Assembly (NCBI GenBank): GCA_963666505.2
Contig: CAXXXL010000003.1
Location: 1,240,001 to 1,304,000 of the forward strand
DNA length: 64,000 nucleotides
Reading direction: 5' to 3'
DNA from: JABGQS01 sp963666505
GTDB lineage: Bacteria; Bacillota; Clostridia; Christensenellales; SZUA-584
In this document: positions 26,597-35,366 of the stretch, piece after piece
Numbering within the stretch: position 1 is the first letter of the stretch
How the letters are laid out: each line of letters begins with the position of its first letter
The notes under the pieces: model-generated
Seen by the model: the letters and a program-made list of their open reading frames with translations, nothing else
What the model was told of the DNA's origin: nothing
Databases searched by the model: none
Made by a program: the position numbers and the translations under genes

Positions 26597-27535
26597 CGAC
26601 TCTGTAACTAAGATCGGTCAGCCACGTCAGTATGCAATGCAGGATTGCGTTTTAAGCTTCTAAACACAGATAACTATTAGCAATTTTTGATTTAGATTTT
26701 TGGACCCTGATGATTCCCCTTATATACACATCAAATGCTTAGAATCCAGATAACTATCTGTATTAAAATAATTTCTATTTTTCTATTTATTTTTTCTTTT
26801 TCGAAGAATGATGACAATTAGAATTGCACCTGGCGTATAAAAGAGGAACAAGTTTGCCAGATTTATTGAATTTGAATTTAGTCAAATTATTTTATTTTTT
26901 CGTGATTTGTGCAGCAATCGTATTTCGCTCTAGTGAAAGCATATAAGAGGTGCGAGGATATAGATGGCTATCAGTCTTCTTACATGCAGGTAACTAGAAC
27001 AGGAATTTAAATATAGGTTAAAATAGTTAAAAACAAAAGCATAAAAAAGATGTTATAATTTTGGCCCAAATGTGGGGGGCCCGGTTGCATTGCACTTTGT
27101 GTTTTCAAAAAACTTGAGCAAATTTACTTGATAAAAGGTATGCAAAGATGCAGCAAAGGTATAGCAAAAATGATACAAAAAATGAGTATAAAAATTTCAA
27201 GAACAGTGGTTTGTGTCATCAGTATTTTTTATCATCTTATAAAAGATCCCCTGTCGTGCAGCGCCTATGTCTATTATTTTAAACTGTTAGATATACTTTA
27301 ACCCCTAAATTTTCGCTAGTTATTTCAACGGGAAGATAGAACAATAGAATACTTTGCATTTGTAGCGCAGAATAACTAATAACTATCTGGATTTTGAAGG
27401 TTGAAATTTATTCTGCTTTTCAATCCTATAGTTATTCGAAAAAAATAATTTTCGTAGATAGTTATCTGGATTTTTGATTAGCTTGCTCGAGGTAATAATC
27501 CTGATGTTGCTTACTACAATACTCAGTTCTACACA
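26597..27535. other. gene-free AT-rich stretch with AGATA-NN-TATCT sites
   Basis: No coding frame is convincing over 939 bp. It carries four related short palindromic sites: 26667-26680 (AGATAACTATTA, imperfect), 26746-26760 (AGATAACTATCT), 27379-27392 (TAATAACTATCT, imperfect) and 27456-27470 (AGATAGTTATCT). Similar sites recur at 30196 and 30272 in front of the integrase gene. They could be operators or iterons of the element. Confidence 0.5.
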
Positions 27536-28729
27536 TTATTTTTTGACCTTTTTTATTGAAGACGGATAACACGAAGAGTAATGCTTGCCTAATTTTGGAG
27601 GACAATACTCTGCGTCTTCATGTGATGTCATAAACACTTCACCGCATGTTTTGCACGTGTTAAAATGCAAGGAGTAGTCTGATGCAAACGCGAACCATAT
27701 ATACTCGATCAGTCTATAACCGTCTAATTGCGGAGTTAGCATTCCAGATTTGTTGAACTTGAATTTAAAACTAAGCTTAGATAAGTTTGCATTGACACAC
27801 TTTTGTACATGCTCAAGCATAAGGTTGCAATAATTCTCCTTATCATCTTCGACTCCGTAGTGTTGAATAGTAGTTAAACTCGGCAATTTGTATTTTCGCA
27901 AGTCAGAGTATGGCTCAGCAGTATCTGGTTTTTCCTTAAATATTTTGTTTTCGGTGTACTTACTTGGTGTTACGTCGCAACTCAATGCCCATCCTACTGA
28001 ATCTTTATCCCATAGCTTGTAAACATTACCTTCGTAAAATAAGCCCAAAATCTCTTTATATTTTTTATTATATATGCAATCTACACAATAGGGATTATTT
28101 ATCATTGGAAAAGCTTCAAGACTAAACATATCAAACATATCTTTGTCAGATAAGTGTTTTATACATATGTCGTCTTCTTGGTTCAGGCAATTTTCTTTGA
28201 AAAGCCTTATAGCTTGTCGGCATTTTTTCATTGCAGTAACGTGAGACATAATACACTCTTTTTCATTTTGGTAGATAGGATCCAAATCTTTTTTAGAATC
28301 CAAGGCTAAAAGGTTTCCATATTTGTTAACATAACGAATAATATCTTTATCATTACCTATGCCCATAAAGTCTCTATATAGATCTTTTTCACTTAATGGA
28401 TTGTAATACTCTAGGGATCTGCTTTTGTAGTTTTTGTCGAGTACTCTATCCTTAAACATCATATCCAGGATACCATCTTCTTCCAACTTTGCCCTTTCTT
28501 CGGGGCTATATTTCCGTTTTAAAACGCCCATATCGGTGACTGTCTCCAAGAACCCCATATCGTCGAATCTGAACCTGTCGCCCTTTTGATACACGGAACT
28601 GAACAGCTTACTCTTCCCGAGGTCAATACTTTCATCATCTGTCTTCATTGAAAACAAAGGTTCAATATTTTTAGCTTTAATATGTTCCGGAGAAAGCTCT
28701 TTTATCCCACTTCTATCATCTTTATTCAT
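27536..28729 (-). CDS. hypothetical protein with C-terminal Cys ribbon
   Basis: 397 residues from ATG 28729, chosen because ATGGAG six bases upstream serves as binding site; an ATG at 28741 has none. It is soluble and charged. The C-terminal 45 residues hold a probable zinc ribbon: CKTCGEVFMTSHEDAEYCPP, then a further Cys in HYSSCYPSS. Two more Cys pairs lie near the middle (NPYCVDCIYNKKY). The gene faces away from the AlpA-like gene across a 114-bp divergent promoter region, the position usually taken by the master repressor in phage satellites, but no HTH is visible. Function not recognised. Confidence 0.6.
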   Translation of the reverse strand: MNKDDRSGIKELSPEHIKAKNIEPLFSMKTDDESIDLGKSKLFSSVYQKGDRFRFDDMGFLETVTDMGVLKRKYSPEERAKLEEDGILDMMFKDRVLDKNYKSRSLEYYNPLSEKDLYRDFMGIGNDKDIIRYVNKYGNLLALDSKKDLDPIYQNEKECIMSHVTAMKKCRQAIRLFKENCLNQEDDICIKHLSDKDMFDMFSLEAFPMINNPYCVDCIYNKKYKEILGLFYEGNVYKLWDKDSVGWALSCDVTPSKYTENKIFKEKPDTAEPYSDLRKYKLPSLTTIQHYGVEDDKENYCNLMLEHVQKCVNANLSKLSFKFKFNKSGMLTPQLDGYRLIEYIWFAFASDYSLHFNTCKTCGEVFMTSHEDAEYCPPKLGKHYSSCYPSSIKKVKK

Positions 28730-28843
28730 AAAAAACTCCATTCGGATAAAAACCCAAGTAAATATCCCTTTTTAAAAGCATGTACTAATTATATTCTTAC
28801 ATTAGGGAATATGCAATAAACTTTGAGGAAAGGGGGCGAGGTC

Positions 28844-29047
28844 ATGTCAAAGGTCTTAAACGTAAAAGAAACAGCACAACACATCGGGCGTAGCGTTAAC
28901 AACACGTTGACGATGCTGCACACCGGAATAATCCCGGCTATCAGGACAGATCGGCGCTGGATGGTAAGCCAAGATGTGTTGGACGACTGGCTTATTAAAG
29001 AATCAGATCGGCAGGCTAGTCAGCGCAAACACGACTTACATCAATAG
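28844..29047 (+). CDS. AlpA/excisionase-like HTH protein
   Basis: 67 residues from ATG 28844 (MSKVLNVKETAQHIGRSVNN); a TTG at 28823 is less likely. The MerR-like HTH (VKETAQHIGRS, then PAIRTDRRWMVSQDVLDDW) is the standard small excisionase/AlpA fold that binds element ends or activates int. First gene of the plus-strand set ending with the integrase, fitting a role in excision or early control. Confidence 0.75.
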   Translation: MSKVLNVKETAQHIGRSVNNTLTMLHTGIIPAIRTDRRWMVSQDVLDDWLIKESDRQASQRKHDLHQ

Positions 29048-29083
29048 GTGCAACAGTAAAAAGGGAGGTGAGGAGATGTTGTA

Positions 29084-29494
29084 ATGAAAATTAAGATGAT
29101 GCAGTACAAGGAATTTGAAAGTCGAAATAAGACTGGTCGGTTTGTCAGACTATCATATGACATGCTAAACAGCGAAGCTTGGAAGGATCTTAAGACAATA
29201 GCTGTAAAGTTGTACGTGTACTTAAAAACAAAGTATAACGGCTCAGAGATCAGCATTGAGTTCGAGTGTTCGTACAGCGAGATTAACAATAAGTTACGAT
29301 TTAGTGATAAGTCTATAAAGAGTGCATACGATGATCTTATTGCAAAAGGTTTCGTTGAAGTCCTTGAGAACAACAGAGCAAGGATGAAAGCGAATAAATA
29401 TAAGTTTTCAGAAAAATGGAAGCATTACGGCAAACCAAATTTTGAGTATTTGGCTCCTCTAAGAAAGGTGGTAATACGAAAGGATAGGCTGTAA
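29084..29494 (+). CDS. winged-helix replication-initiator-like protein
   Basis: 136 residues from ATG 29084, 36 bases behind the AlpA-like gene. The sequence TGRFVRLSYDMLNSEAWKDL, then LYVYLKTKYNG and IKSAYDDLIAKGFVEVLENN, follows the winged-helix pattern of phage replisome organisers and plasmid Rep N-terminal domains. No helicase-loader part is attached. The hairpin- and repeat-rich region just downstream (29504-29720) would suit an origin. Rep function is inferred. Confidence 0.5.
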   Translation: MKIKMMQYKEFESRNKTGRFVRLSYDMLNSEAWKDLKTIAVKLYVYLKTKYNGSEISIEFECSYSEINNKLRFSDKSIKSAYDDLIAKGFVEVLENNRARMKANKYKFSEKWKHYGKPNFEYLAPLRKVVIRKDRL

Positions 29495-29503
29495 AGTTTC
29501 TCT

Positions 29504-29720
29504 AGGGGATATGGTATATATATATCTCCCCCTGTTTAGAGGGTATTGTGTATAAACCTAAAGATCTCCCGAAAAGCCTGAAACTGTTGATAATAAGGGC
29601 GTTTTTAGCTAAATCCTTCAACCTGCTAAAAAGAGGGTGGGAAAGTTATAACAAACGTAGTTAAGTCGTTTCAACACCCACTATTTAAGGGGTATGCTAC
29701 CCACTATTTGGTGGGTGGGT
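29504..29720. repeat. hairpin and short direct repeats (possible origin region)
   Basis: AGGGGATAT pairs with ATATCTCCCCT at 29504-29532. Further on ACCCACTATTT occurs at 29676-29686 and 29699-29709 (23-bp spacing), and the second copy is followed by its own inverted part GGTGGGTGGGT. It lies between the Rep-like gene and the next gene. Confidence 0.4.
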
Positions 29721-29746
29721 AAATATTGAGAAAGGAGGAAAAGCAA

Positions 29747-30058
29747 ATGGATACAAACAAAGAGAAGATTGTAAAGAAGGAATACCAGCTTACAATGTTT
29801 GAAGACGAGACAACTATTGCGTTTAACATTGGAGAAACCGATGCGTACGTTTATACTTGTATGCCATCAGTCCTGGCAAAATTAGATAAATTGTGCGAGG
29901 ATTACCCGAACATTTTCAAACAAACTAAGTTTGATGGGTGCGGCGGGTCTTACAAGTTTCCAAAGAAGTATATAAAGATTTCGAAACCTCGAAATTATTC
30001 AGATTTGGAACGAAGCAAAAGGGCTGCTAGGCTGGAGTTAGCGAGAGCGAAGAAGTGA
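29747..30058 (+). CDS. small hypothetical protein of mobile elements
   Basis: 103 residues from ATG 29747 with AAAGGAGG seven bases upstream. Motifs AFNIGETDAYVYTCMPSVLA, then KLDKLCEDYPNIF and SYKFPKKYIKISKPR, match a small protein often seen in Firmicutes ICEs and prophages, without known function. It precedes the integrase in the same direction by 500 bp. No membrane or metal motif. Confidence 0.65.
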   Translation: MDTNKEKIVKKEYQLTMFEDETTIAFNIGETDAYVYTCMPSVLAKLDKLCEDYPNIFKQTKFDGCGGSYKFPKKYIKISKPRNYSDLERSKRAARLELARAKK

Positions 30059-30558
30059 GGGTAAGGGGCGGGGTGTCTTTGAGATTATGCAAGTACCAGA
30101 TTTAGCATAGCCTCAAAGATGCTTTGCCAAAAATATTTTCTTTGTGATTAGACAATCAAAGTTAAACTTGGCTATGCGGTACTTGTTGATGTGTTGATAA
30201 GTATCTGCGATAATGAAAAAAGATGCCTCCGGGGTACAGAACCTAGGCAATCCGATTATAGAATAAAAAAACTAGATACTTATCTAGCTCATAGCGTTCA
30301 GAATAGCAAATATTGAGTCCCTCATGTAATGAGCATCTGTGTTACTAGGCAAGCGTGTGAGATACGATTAAGTTAGCAAATAACTAATTTGAGTGCGGGG
30401 AAGGGCAGCATCATCTTGCATTCATATTTATTGCATAGCATGGTATTTTCGGAGATGCAAAGGTGCTATAATATTCTATAGGAGGCAAGATAAGAACGAA
30501 CGACTAGAAGTAAATATAAATACTTCTAGATAAACAAACAGAAAGGAGAGGAATCTAT
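30059..30558. other. gene-free stretch upstream of the integrase
   Basis: No gene seen. It has GATAAGTATCT at 30196-30206 and the palindrome CTAGATA-CT-TATCTAG at 30272-30287, both related to the sites at 26.7-27.5 kb. A -10-like TATAAT lies near 30466, about 90 bp before the integrase start; its -35 is unclear. Confidence 0.5.
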
Positions 30559-31719
30559 ATGGCCGGAAAAACTAAGGCGAGGAAACGCGGAAATGGCGAA
30601 GGCACAGTTTTTTTTAATCAGAGTAAGAACCTCTGGGTGGCTCAGTACTTAGTGAACCAAAAGAGGAAGACCATTTATGCTAAGACAAAAACAGAAGTGC
30701 GGGCAAAACTGATAAAAGAGCAGAACAGTATAAACGAAGGATTGTACATCGAGCCAAACAAAACGAAAGTTGGTGACTGGCTAAATATTTGGTTGAAGAC
30801 TTATATAATTGGCAAAAAGGCACCGAAAACGGCAGAGTGCTACAGTAACGCGATCAAAAATCACATTATGCCAATAATAGGTAATGTAATCATCAAGGAT
30901 CTTCAAGCGATTCAGGTGCAGCAGCTCTATAATTCTGTTGAAAAAAAGTGCAGTGCTCGAATGGCAAAATTGGTGCATGTCACATTGCATTCTTCGTTGA
31001 AGCAAGCGGTAATGAACGATATGCTTCAAGTAAATGTAACAGAAAAATGTGTAGCTCCCAAATATGCTCCAGAAAAAGTAAGAGCGCTGATTTTGGAGGA
31101 ACAGAGAATATTCGTGCAGGCGATAAAAGGCAATAAGTTTGAATTAGCTTTTTTGCTTTGCTTGTATGGAGGATTGCGTAGAGGCGAGGTATTGGCTCTA
31201 AAATGGGAAGATGTAAATATTGAAACTTCAACTTTAGATATCAATAAAGCAGTCATAAGGGTTTCCTGTCTAGATGCTATTCGAAATGAGCCGAAGACAA
31301 GGATTATGTTTACGGCCCCAAAGAGTAAAAGCGGAAATAGATCTGTTCCTATACCGAAAGAATTGATTCCGATGATTAGGCAGCATAAAGTAAAGACTGC
31401 AAAGGAAAAGCTTTTGGCGGGCAACCTATATGTTGATAACGATTTATTATTTTGCGATTCAGTTGGAGCTCTAATTGCGCCGGACAGCTTCAATAAAGCA
31501 TTTAAGAACGTTACAAGAGGTTTGTTAGACAGTAAGGTAAAACTGCACACCCTGAGGCATACATACGCTACACGGGGCGCTGAGCAGGGAGTATCAATAA
31601 AGGTAATGCAAGAGCTTCTCGGTCATAGTGATATTTCTGTAACTAGTAATATATATACTCATATATCCTCCGATTTAAAAAAACAAGAGGTTGCGAAGAT
31701 GAGTGTTATTTTAGGTTAA
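30559..31719 (+). CDS. int: tyrosine integrase of the tRNA-Ala element
   Basis: 386 residues from ATG 30559 (AAAGGAGAGG upstream). The N-terminal arm-binding domain (GNGEGTVFFNQSKNLWVAQY) is of the AP2-like type found in Tn916- and phage-type integrases, then a SAM-like core-binding domain (about 65-150) and the catalytic domain. Catalytic residues seen: Arg in YGGLRRGEVLALKW, His-x-x-Arg in LHTLRHTYATRG, His in ELLGHSDISV and Tyr in SNIYTHIS. It lies at the tRNA-proximal end of the element as usual. Matching direct-repeat arm sites lie behind it and at the far end. Confidence 0.93.
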   Translation: MAGKTKARKRGNGEGTVFFNQSKNLWVAQYLVNQKRKTIYAKTKTEVRAKLIKEQNSINEGLYIEPNKTKVGDWLNIWLKTYIIGKKAPKTAECYSNAIKNHIMPIIGNVIIKDLQAIQVQQLYNSVEKKCSARMAKLVHVTLHSSLKQAVMNDMLQVNVTEKCVAPKYAPEKVRALILEEQRIFVQAIKGNKFELAFLLCLYGGLRRGEVLALKWEDVNIETSTLDINKAVIRVSCLDAIRNEPKTRIMFTAPKSKSGNRSVPIPKELIPMIRQHKVKTAKEKLLAGNLYVDNDLLFCDSVGALIAPDSFNKAFKNVTRGLLDSKVKLHTLRHTYATRGAEQGVSIKVMQELLGHSDISVTSNIYTHISSDLKKQEVAKMSVILG

Positions 31720-31728
31720 CGGCGGCGG

Positions 31729-31752
31729 GTTGCAGTACGGTTGCAGTACTTT
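31729..31752. repeat. integrase arm-type site, right end
   Basis: Same 24 bases as 16251-16274 (tandem GGTTGCAGTAC-like units), ten bases behind the integrase stop. Without the later IS1182 insertion it would lie about 76 bp from the right attachment repeat. Confidence 0.6.
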
Positions 31753-31817
31753 ATAAAAATAAGTCATTTTTTAAAAGCCTTTGATAGTGGGAAAATAACA
31801 AAAAAAGCCCTATTTAA

Positions 31818-33501
31818 GAGGGCACTGAAAAAGTCCAATTGTGAATAACGAAAGGACTTTTTATCATATTTATGGTATAATTATGCATATAAACAGGAAG
31901 CAAGGATGTGATAAAATGCTCAGGAATGAAGTTCAGATCAAGCTATCACTATATCGTGGATTGTATAATATCATTGTACCCAAAAACCATTTACTGCGAA
32001 AGATCAAAGATAACATAGACTTCAGCTTTGTAAACCCGATGTTGAGGGAAAGCTACTGTGAACACTACGGGCGTCCGGCAAAGGAGCCGGAGATGATGTT
32101 CAAACTGCTATTTTTGAAAAGGCTGTATGATTTGTCGGATGAGGCATTGATACAAAATGCGGCAGTCAATATGGCATACAAATACTTTCTGGATTTAGAC
32201 CCGGAAGATGGCATGATTGACTCAAGCCTGCTGACAAAATTCCGTAAAACGAGGATCACAGAAGATATACTGGAGGAAATGCTTAAAGAGACGATCACCC
32301 AGGCGATACAAAAAGGGCTGATCAAATCCACGGCAATAATCGTGGATTCTACCCATACCAAAGCTTCCGCAAGGCCATCCACACCTACTCAGATATTACG
32401 GGGGCTAAGCAAACAACTGCGCAAGGAAATATATAAGAGCATGTATGATCTGTCCGTGAAATTCCCAGAGAAACCATTGGAAACAGCAGATTTGGAAGAA
32501 GAGATTAAATATACGCAACAGCTTCTCGAGAATATTGGCGAAGATATCCTAGGCAGTGGTCAGCCAAAAATCCAAAAGCTCTACGCCCATATCAAGGAAT
32601 TGTTAGAAAGCGATCGTATCCGGGGAATCCAGTCAAAGCATGATGAGGATGCCAGATTCGGCCACAAGAGCGCCACATCTACCTTCTTTGGATACAAGAA
32701 TCATATCGCCATGACAGAAGAGAGTTTGATTACAGGCATAGGCGTTACAAGCGGAGAAGTATCCGACGGTTATATGCTAAAATCTCTGCTTGAGCAGTCA
32801 AAAAGCAATGGCATTGAAGTCAAGGAAATACTCGGCGATACAGCATATTCAAGTATAGATAACATTAAATATTGTGACGGGGAGAAAATTACTCTGATTG
32901 CAAAATCCAATCCCGTTATCGCAAATGCGGCTGAACCTAAAAATGACGGTTTTGAATACAATAAGGATGCAGGACTGATGCAATGTCCAGCGGGAGAGCT
33001 GGCCAAGAAGGTGCATAAACGTCAGGGCAAATACGATAATAAATATTTCATTTACGACTTCAACAGAAACACATGTCAACAGTGTCCATATGCGGACAAA
33101 TGTAGAGTTGGCCAATCAAAGACCAAGACTTACTGTGTCACCATCACAAGTCAACGGAACCGGGAACGTTTAGATTTTGAGAAGAGCGAATATTTCAACG
33201 AACGTTTAAGAATCCGATACCGAATTGAGGAGAAGAACGGAGAACTTAAACAGGCTCACGGTCTCAGAACAGCTGAATCCACGGGTCTTTCCGCCATGCG
33301 ATTACAAGCTTACTTTACAGCTTTTGCAGTGAATATCAAGAGAATCATTAAATTGATGGGTAAAGATGAGCTTTTGGGCCCAACCCATCCGGCTTATCAT
33401 GAAAAGTACGGAGATTTTTATAATTCATATCTTTTCTGTTACGCATAAATATACGAAAAAATCACTGGCCCGTCTGGAAACAGTGATTTTTCAGTGCCCT
33501 C
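31818..33501 (+). mobile_element. IS1182-family insertion sequence, 1684 bp
   Basis: Perfect 15-bp terminal inverted repeats GAGGGCACTGAAAAA at 31818-31832 and 33487-33501, flanked by ATTTAA on both sides (31812-31817 and 33502-33507), a likely target duplication. It carries one intact transposase gene. Joining the flanks gives AAAGCCCTATTTAAAGGACTTTCT, an imperfect hairpin, so the IS seems to have entered the loop of a terminator between int and the tRNA. (The joined string is quoted in parts: AAAGCCC, TATTTAA, AGGACTTTCT.). Confidence 0.92.
31916..33448 (+). CDS. IS1182-family transposase
   Basis: 510 residues from ATG 31916 (AAGG upstream); an upstream start at 31841 would run into the terminal repeat side and lacks a binding site. 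The N-terminal DUF772-type region (VNPMLRESYCEHYGRPAKEP) is followed by a DDE core: Asp in AIIVDSTHTKA, Asp in EILGDTAYSS, and Glu in RYRIEEKNGELKQAHG. A Cys cluster (CQQCPYADKCRVGQ) lies between them, as usual in IS1182 proteins. The gene looks intact. Confidence 0.93.
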   Translation: MLRNEVQIKLSLYRGLYNIIVPKNHLLRKIKDNIDFSFVNPMLRESYCEHYGRPAKEPEMMFKLLFLKRLYDLSDEALIQNAAVNMAYKYFLDLDPEDGMIDSSLLTKFRKTRITEDILEEMLKETITQAIQKGLIKSTAIIVDSTHTKASARPSTPTQILRGLSKQLRKEIYKSMYDLSVKFPEKPLETADLEEEIKYTQQLLENIGEDILGSGQPKIQKLYAHIKELLESDRIRGIQSKHDEDARFGHKSATSTFFGYKNHIAMTEESLITGIGVTSGEVSDGYMLKSLLEQSKSNGIEVKEILGDTAYSSIDNIKYCDGEKITLIAKSNPVIANAAEPKNDGFEYNKDAGLMQCPAGELAKKVHKRQGKYDNKYFIYDFNRNTCQQCPYADKCRVGQSKTKTYCVTITSQRNRERLDFEKSEYFNERLRIRYRIEEKNGELKQAHGLRTAESTGLSAMRLQAYFTAFAVNIKRIIKLMGKDELLGPTHPAYHEKYGDFYNSYLFCYA

Positions 33502-33517
33502 ATTTAAAGGACTTTCT

Positions 33518-33565
33518 AATGGTGGAGAATACGAGACTCGAACTCGTGACCTCCTGACTGCCAGT
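33518..33565. repeat. attachment-site direct repeat, right copy (in tRNA-Ala)
   Basis: Identical by eye to 16089-16136; it covers the 3' end, T arm, variable region and part of the anticodon arm of the tRNA-Ala gene. The element extends from here to the left. Confidence 0.88.
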
Positions 33566-33596
33566 CAGGCACTCTAGCCAACTGAGCTAATCCCCC
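33520..33596 (-). tRNA. tRNA-Ala (anticodon GGC)
   Basis: 77 bases including an encoded CCA. The acceptor arm GGGGGAT pairs with ATTCTCC, the D arm has AGCTCAGTTGGCTAGAGT, the anticodon stem CCTGA/TCAGG encloses CTGGCAG (anticodon GGC), and the T arm reads TCGAGTCT-like with GTTCGAG. A good promoter lies upstream. The gene remains intact as the integration target. Confidence 0.95.
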
Positions 33597-33615
33597 TTGG
33601 CAAAACATATAAATG

Positions 33616-33644
33616 ATTGTAACTAATTGGGCAGACAAAGTCAA
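33616..33644 (-). promoter_or_regulatory. promoter of tRNA-Ala
   Basis: On the minus strand TTGACT and TACAAT are spaced by 17 bases, 19 bases upstream of the tRNA 5' end. Confidence 0.75.
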
Positions 33645-33828
33645 CAGTATGTTTGATAAAAGGGGTTAAAAGCGACTGGGATTGACCAGAGCAGTTTTTC
33701 AAGAAATCAGGCAAAGGTTGTTTTGAATAAAAGCATGCCCTCAAACCTTTCTAAGAGTATTTGATTTATACCAATCCAGAGTATCTGGCATCATTTCTTA
33801 TGCCACGCAGAAAACAGGAGGAAAAGCG

Positions 33829-34829
33829 ATGTATAAATCGAACAATCATAAAATAAGGAATCAAAAAAGTTCCTTTTCAGAACTATATCAAATCTTTGAG
33901 TCTTACAACAAAGCACGAAATTTATCTGGCGCTACAATAAAAACATATGCTGCTTTCAAAAACCAACTTACAGGGTTTATTAACGGTGACTTTGATGTAA
34001 AAGCTTTCACTGGAGAAAAAATAAAAGAGTATATCTTAGCAATGCAGAAGCGTGGCAATAAAGCAGTTTCCATCAACACAAAGCTTCGCCACTTAAAAGC
34101 CATGTTCAACTTCTTCGCTAAGCAAGGCTACTGCGAACCGCCGCAGATCCAAATGCTCAAAGCTGAGGTGCAAGCAAAGCGTGGCTATAGCGATGCCGAG
34201 TTAGAGTTGTTACTCAATAAACCAAATCTTAAGAAATGCGGTTGGGATGATTATCGTAATTACTGTATAATTTGCTACGCTCTTTCTACTGGGAATCGTA
34301 CTTCAACAATAATCAATCTGAGGGTGGGGGATATCAATTTTCAGCAAGATGAGATACTACTACGGCACACCAAGAATCGCAAGCAGCAAATCATACCTTT
34401 AGGGAGTGCGTTGACAGGCATTCTAATGGAGTATATCAAATACCGTCAAGCTGAAAGTGACAGCAACTTTCTCTTCTCAACATGGCATGGGAAACAGCTC
34501 ACAACACACGGAATTCGCAATGCTATTTACAGATACGATCGGCGGCACGGTGTGGAGCAGACCAGTGTTCACTTTTTTAGAAATACGTTCGTTCGGAAAT
34601 ACTTAGAAAATGTTGGTGAGACATCCTAAGGCTCAAGGAGCTCTTGGGTCATCCAAGCTTACGTATGGTGCAGCAATACGTGGCTCTTTATGGCGCTGAC
34701 CTTAAACGTGATTATAATAGGCTAAATCCGCTGACCAATTATGCTCAGCAGAAGAAACATTTAAAATGCCTGCTAATTTTTAAAAGGTTTTTTAAATCCG
34801 AACATTTTGAAAATGGTTTTAAATATTGA
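33829..34829 (+). pseudogene. XerC/D-like tyrosine recombinase, frameshifted
   Basis: The first frame (33829-34629, 266 residues) has a SAM-like core-binding domain and catalytic Arg in ALSTGNRTSTIINLR and HFFRNTFVRKYLENVG, then stops. Shifting frame at about 34612-34614 continues with DILRLKELLGHPSLRMVQQY, holding the last His and Tyr of the active site. The break is an extra GA dinucleotide (GGTGAGACATCC where GGTGACATCC is expected). The continuing frame runs into the end of the convergent TetR gene. It lies on the chromosomal side of the tRNA and may mark another old insertion. Confidence 0.85.
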
Positions 34830-35366
34830 AGCCATTTCATCAGGTTTTTTATCGAGGTCTTTATCAAACCAAGTAAAAATAATAGAGTTAATGGCAGCGA
34901 CTAAAGATGTGAAAAAATACATGTAGTCATCTTTATCACCAATGCTGTAAATTGAATGCCACTCTTTAAAGTTCCTAGGTCCTCTGTATTTATGAAGCTT
35001 CAGAAAAATGAAGACTTCATTAAAATCAAAACTTCCCTTGTCGAGCATTATTTTTGTAACTTGGATATCATCATAAAAGAGTCTGTATATTTTACTAAAA
35101 AATGTGTTAAAATCTACTTCTTCAGCTTTTACGATATAAAACAAATAGAGTTCCAGGGTTTTTTTGAAAAAGTTGGTTTCGATACTTTCAAACAAATCAT
35201 ATACATCATTATAATGGATGTAAAATGTACCTCGATGGATATCTGCTTTTTTTGTAAGCTCTGTTACTGTGATGTGATCAAGGCTTTTTTGCTTCAACAA
35301 ATCAATAAGCGCCTTCTGTAATGCTTTTTCGGTTTTTTGATACTGACGGTTTGATTTATGATTCAT
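34773..35366 (-). CDS. TetR/AcrR-family regulator
   Basis: 197 residues from ATG 35366 with GAGGAG five bases upstream. The N-terminal HTH covers about residues 10-55 (ALIDLLKQKSLDHITVTELT, then ADIHRGTFYIHYNDVYDLFE), the TetR signature. The C-terminal domain is hydrophobic and helical as in small-molecule-binding or TetR_C_33-like regulators; the ligand is unknown. No transporter or enzyme gene is adjacent, so the regulated gene is not evident. Its 3' end overlaps the frameshifted recombinase frame. Confidence 0.9.
   Translation of the reverse strand: MNHKSNRQYQKTEKALQKALIDLLKQKSLDHITVTELTKKADIHRGTFYIHYNDVYDLFESIETNFFKKTLELYLFYIVKAEEVDFNTFFSKIYRLFYDDIQVTKIMLDKGSFDFNEVFIFLKLHKYRGPRNFKEWHSIYSIGDKDDYMYFFTSLVAAINSIIFTWFDKDLDKKPDEMASIFKTIFKMFGFKKPFKN

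Noticed and set aside
33366..33557. 63-residue frame ending VENTRLELVTS
   Set aside because: The end is the antisense of tRNA-Ala and the rest is out-of-frame transposase DNA.
33829..34829. Two short recombinase genes
   Set aside because: The second lacks a start and continues the first exactly after removal of a GA dinucleotide.
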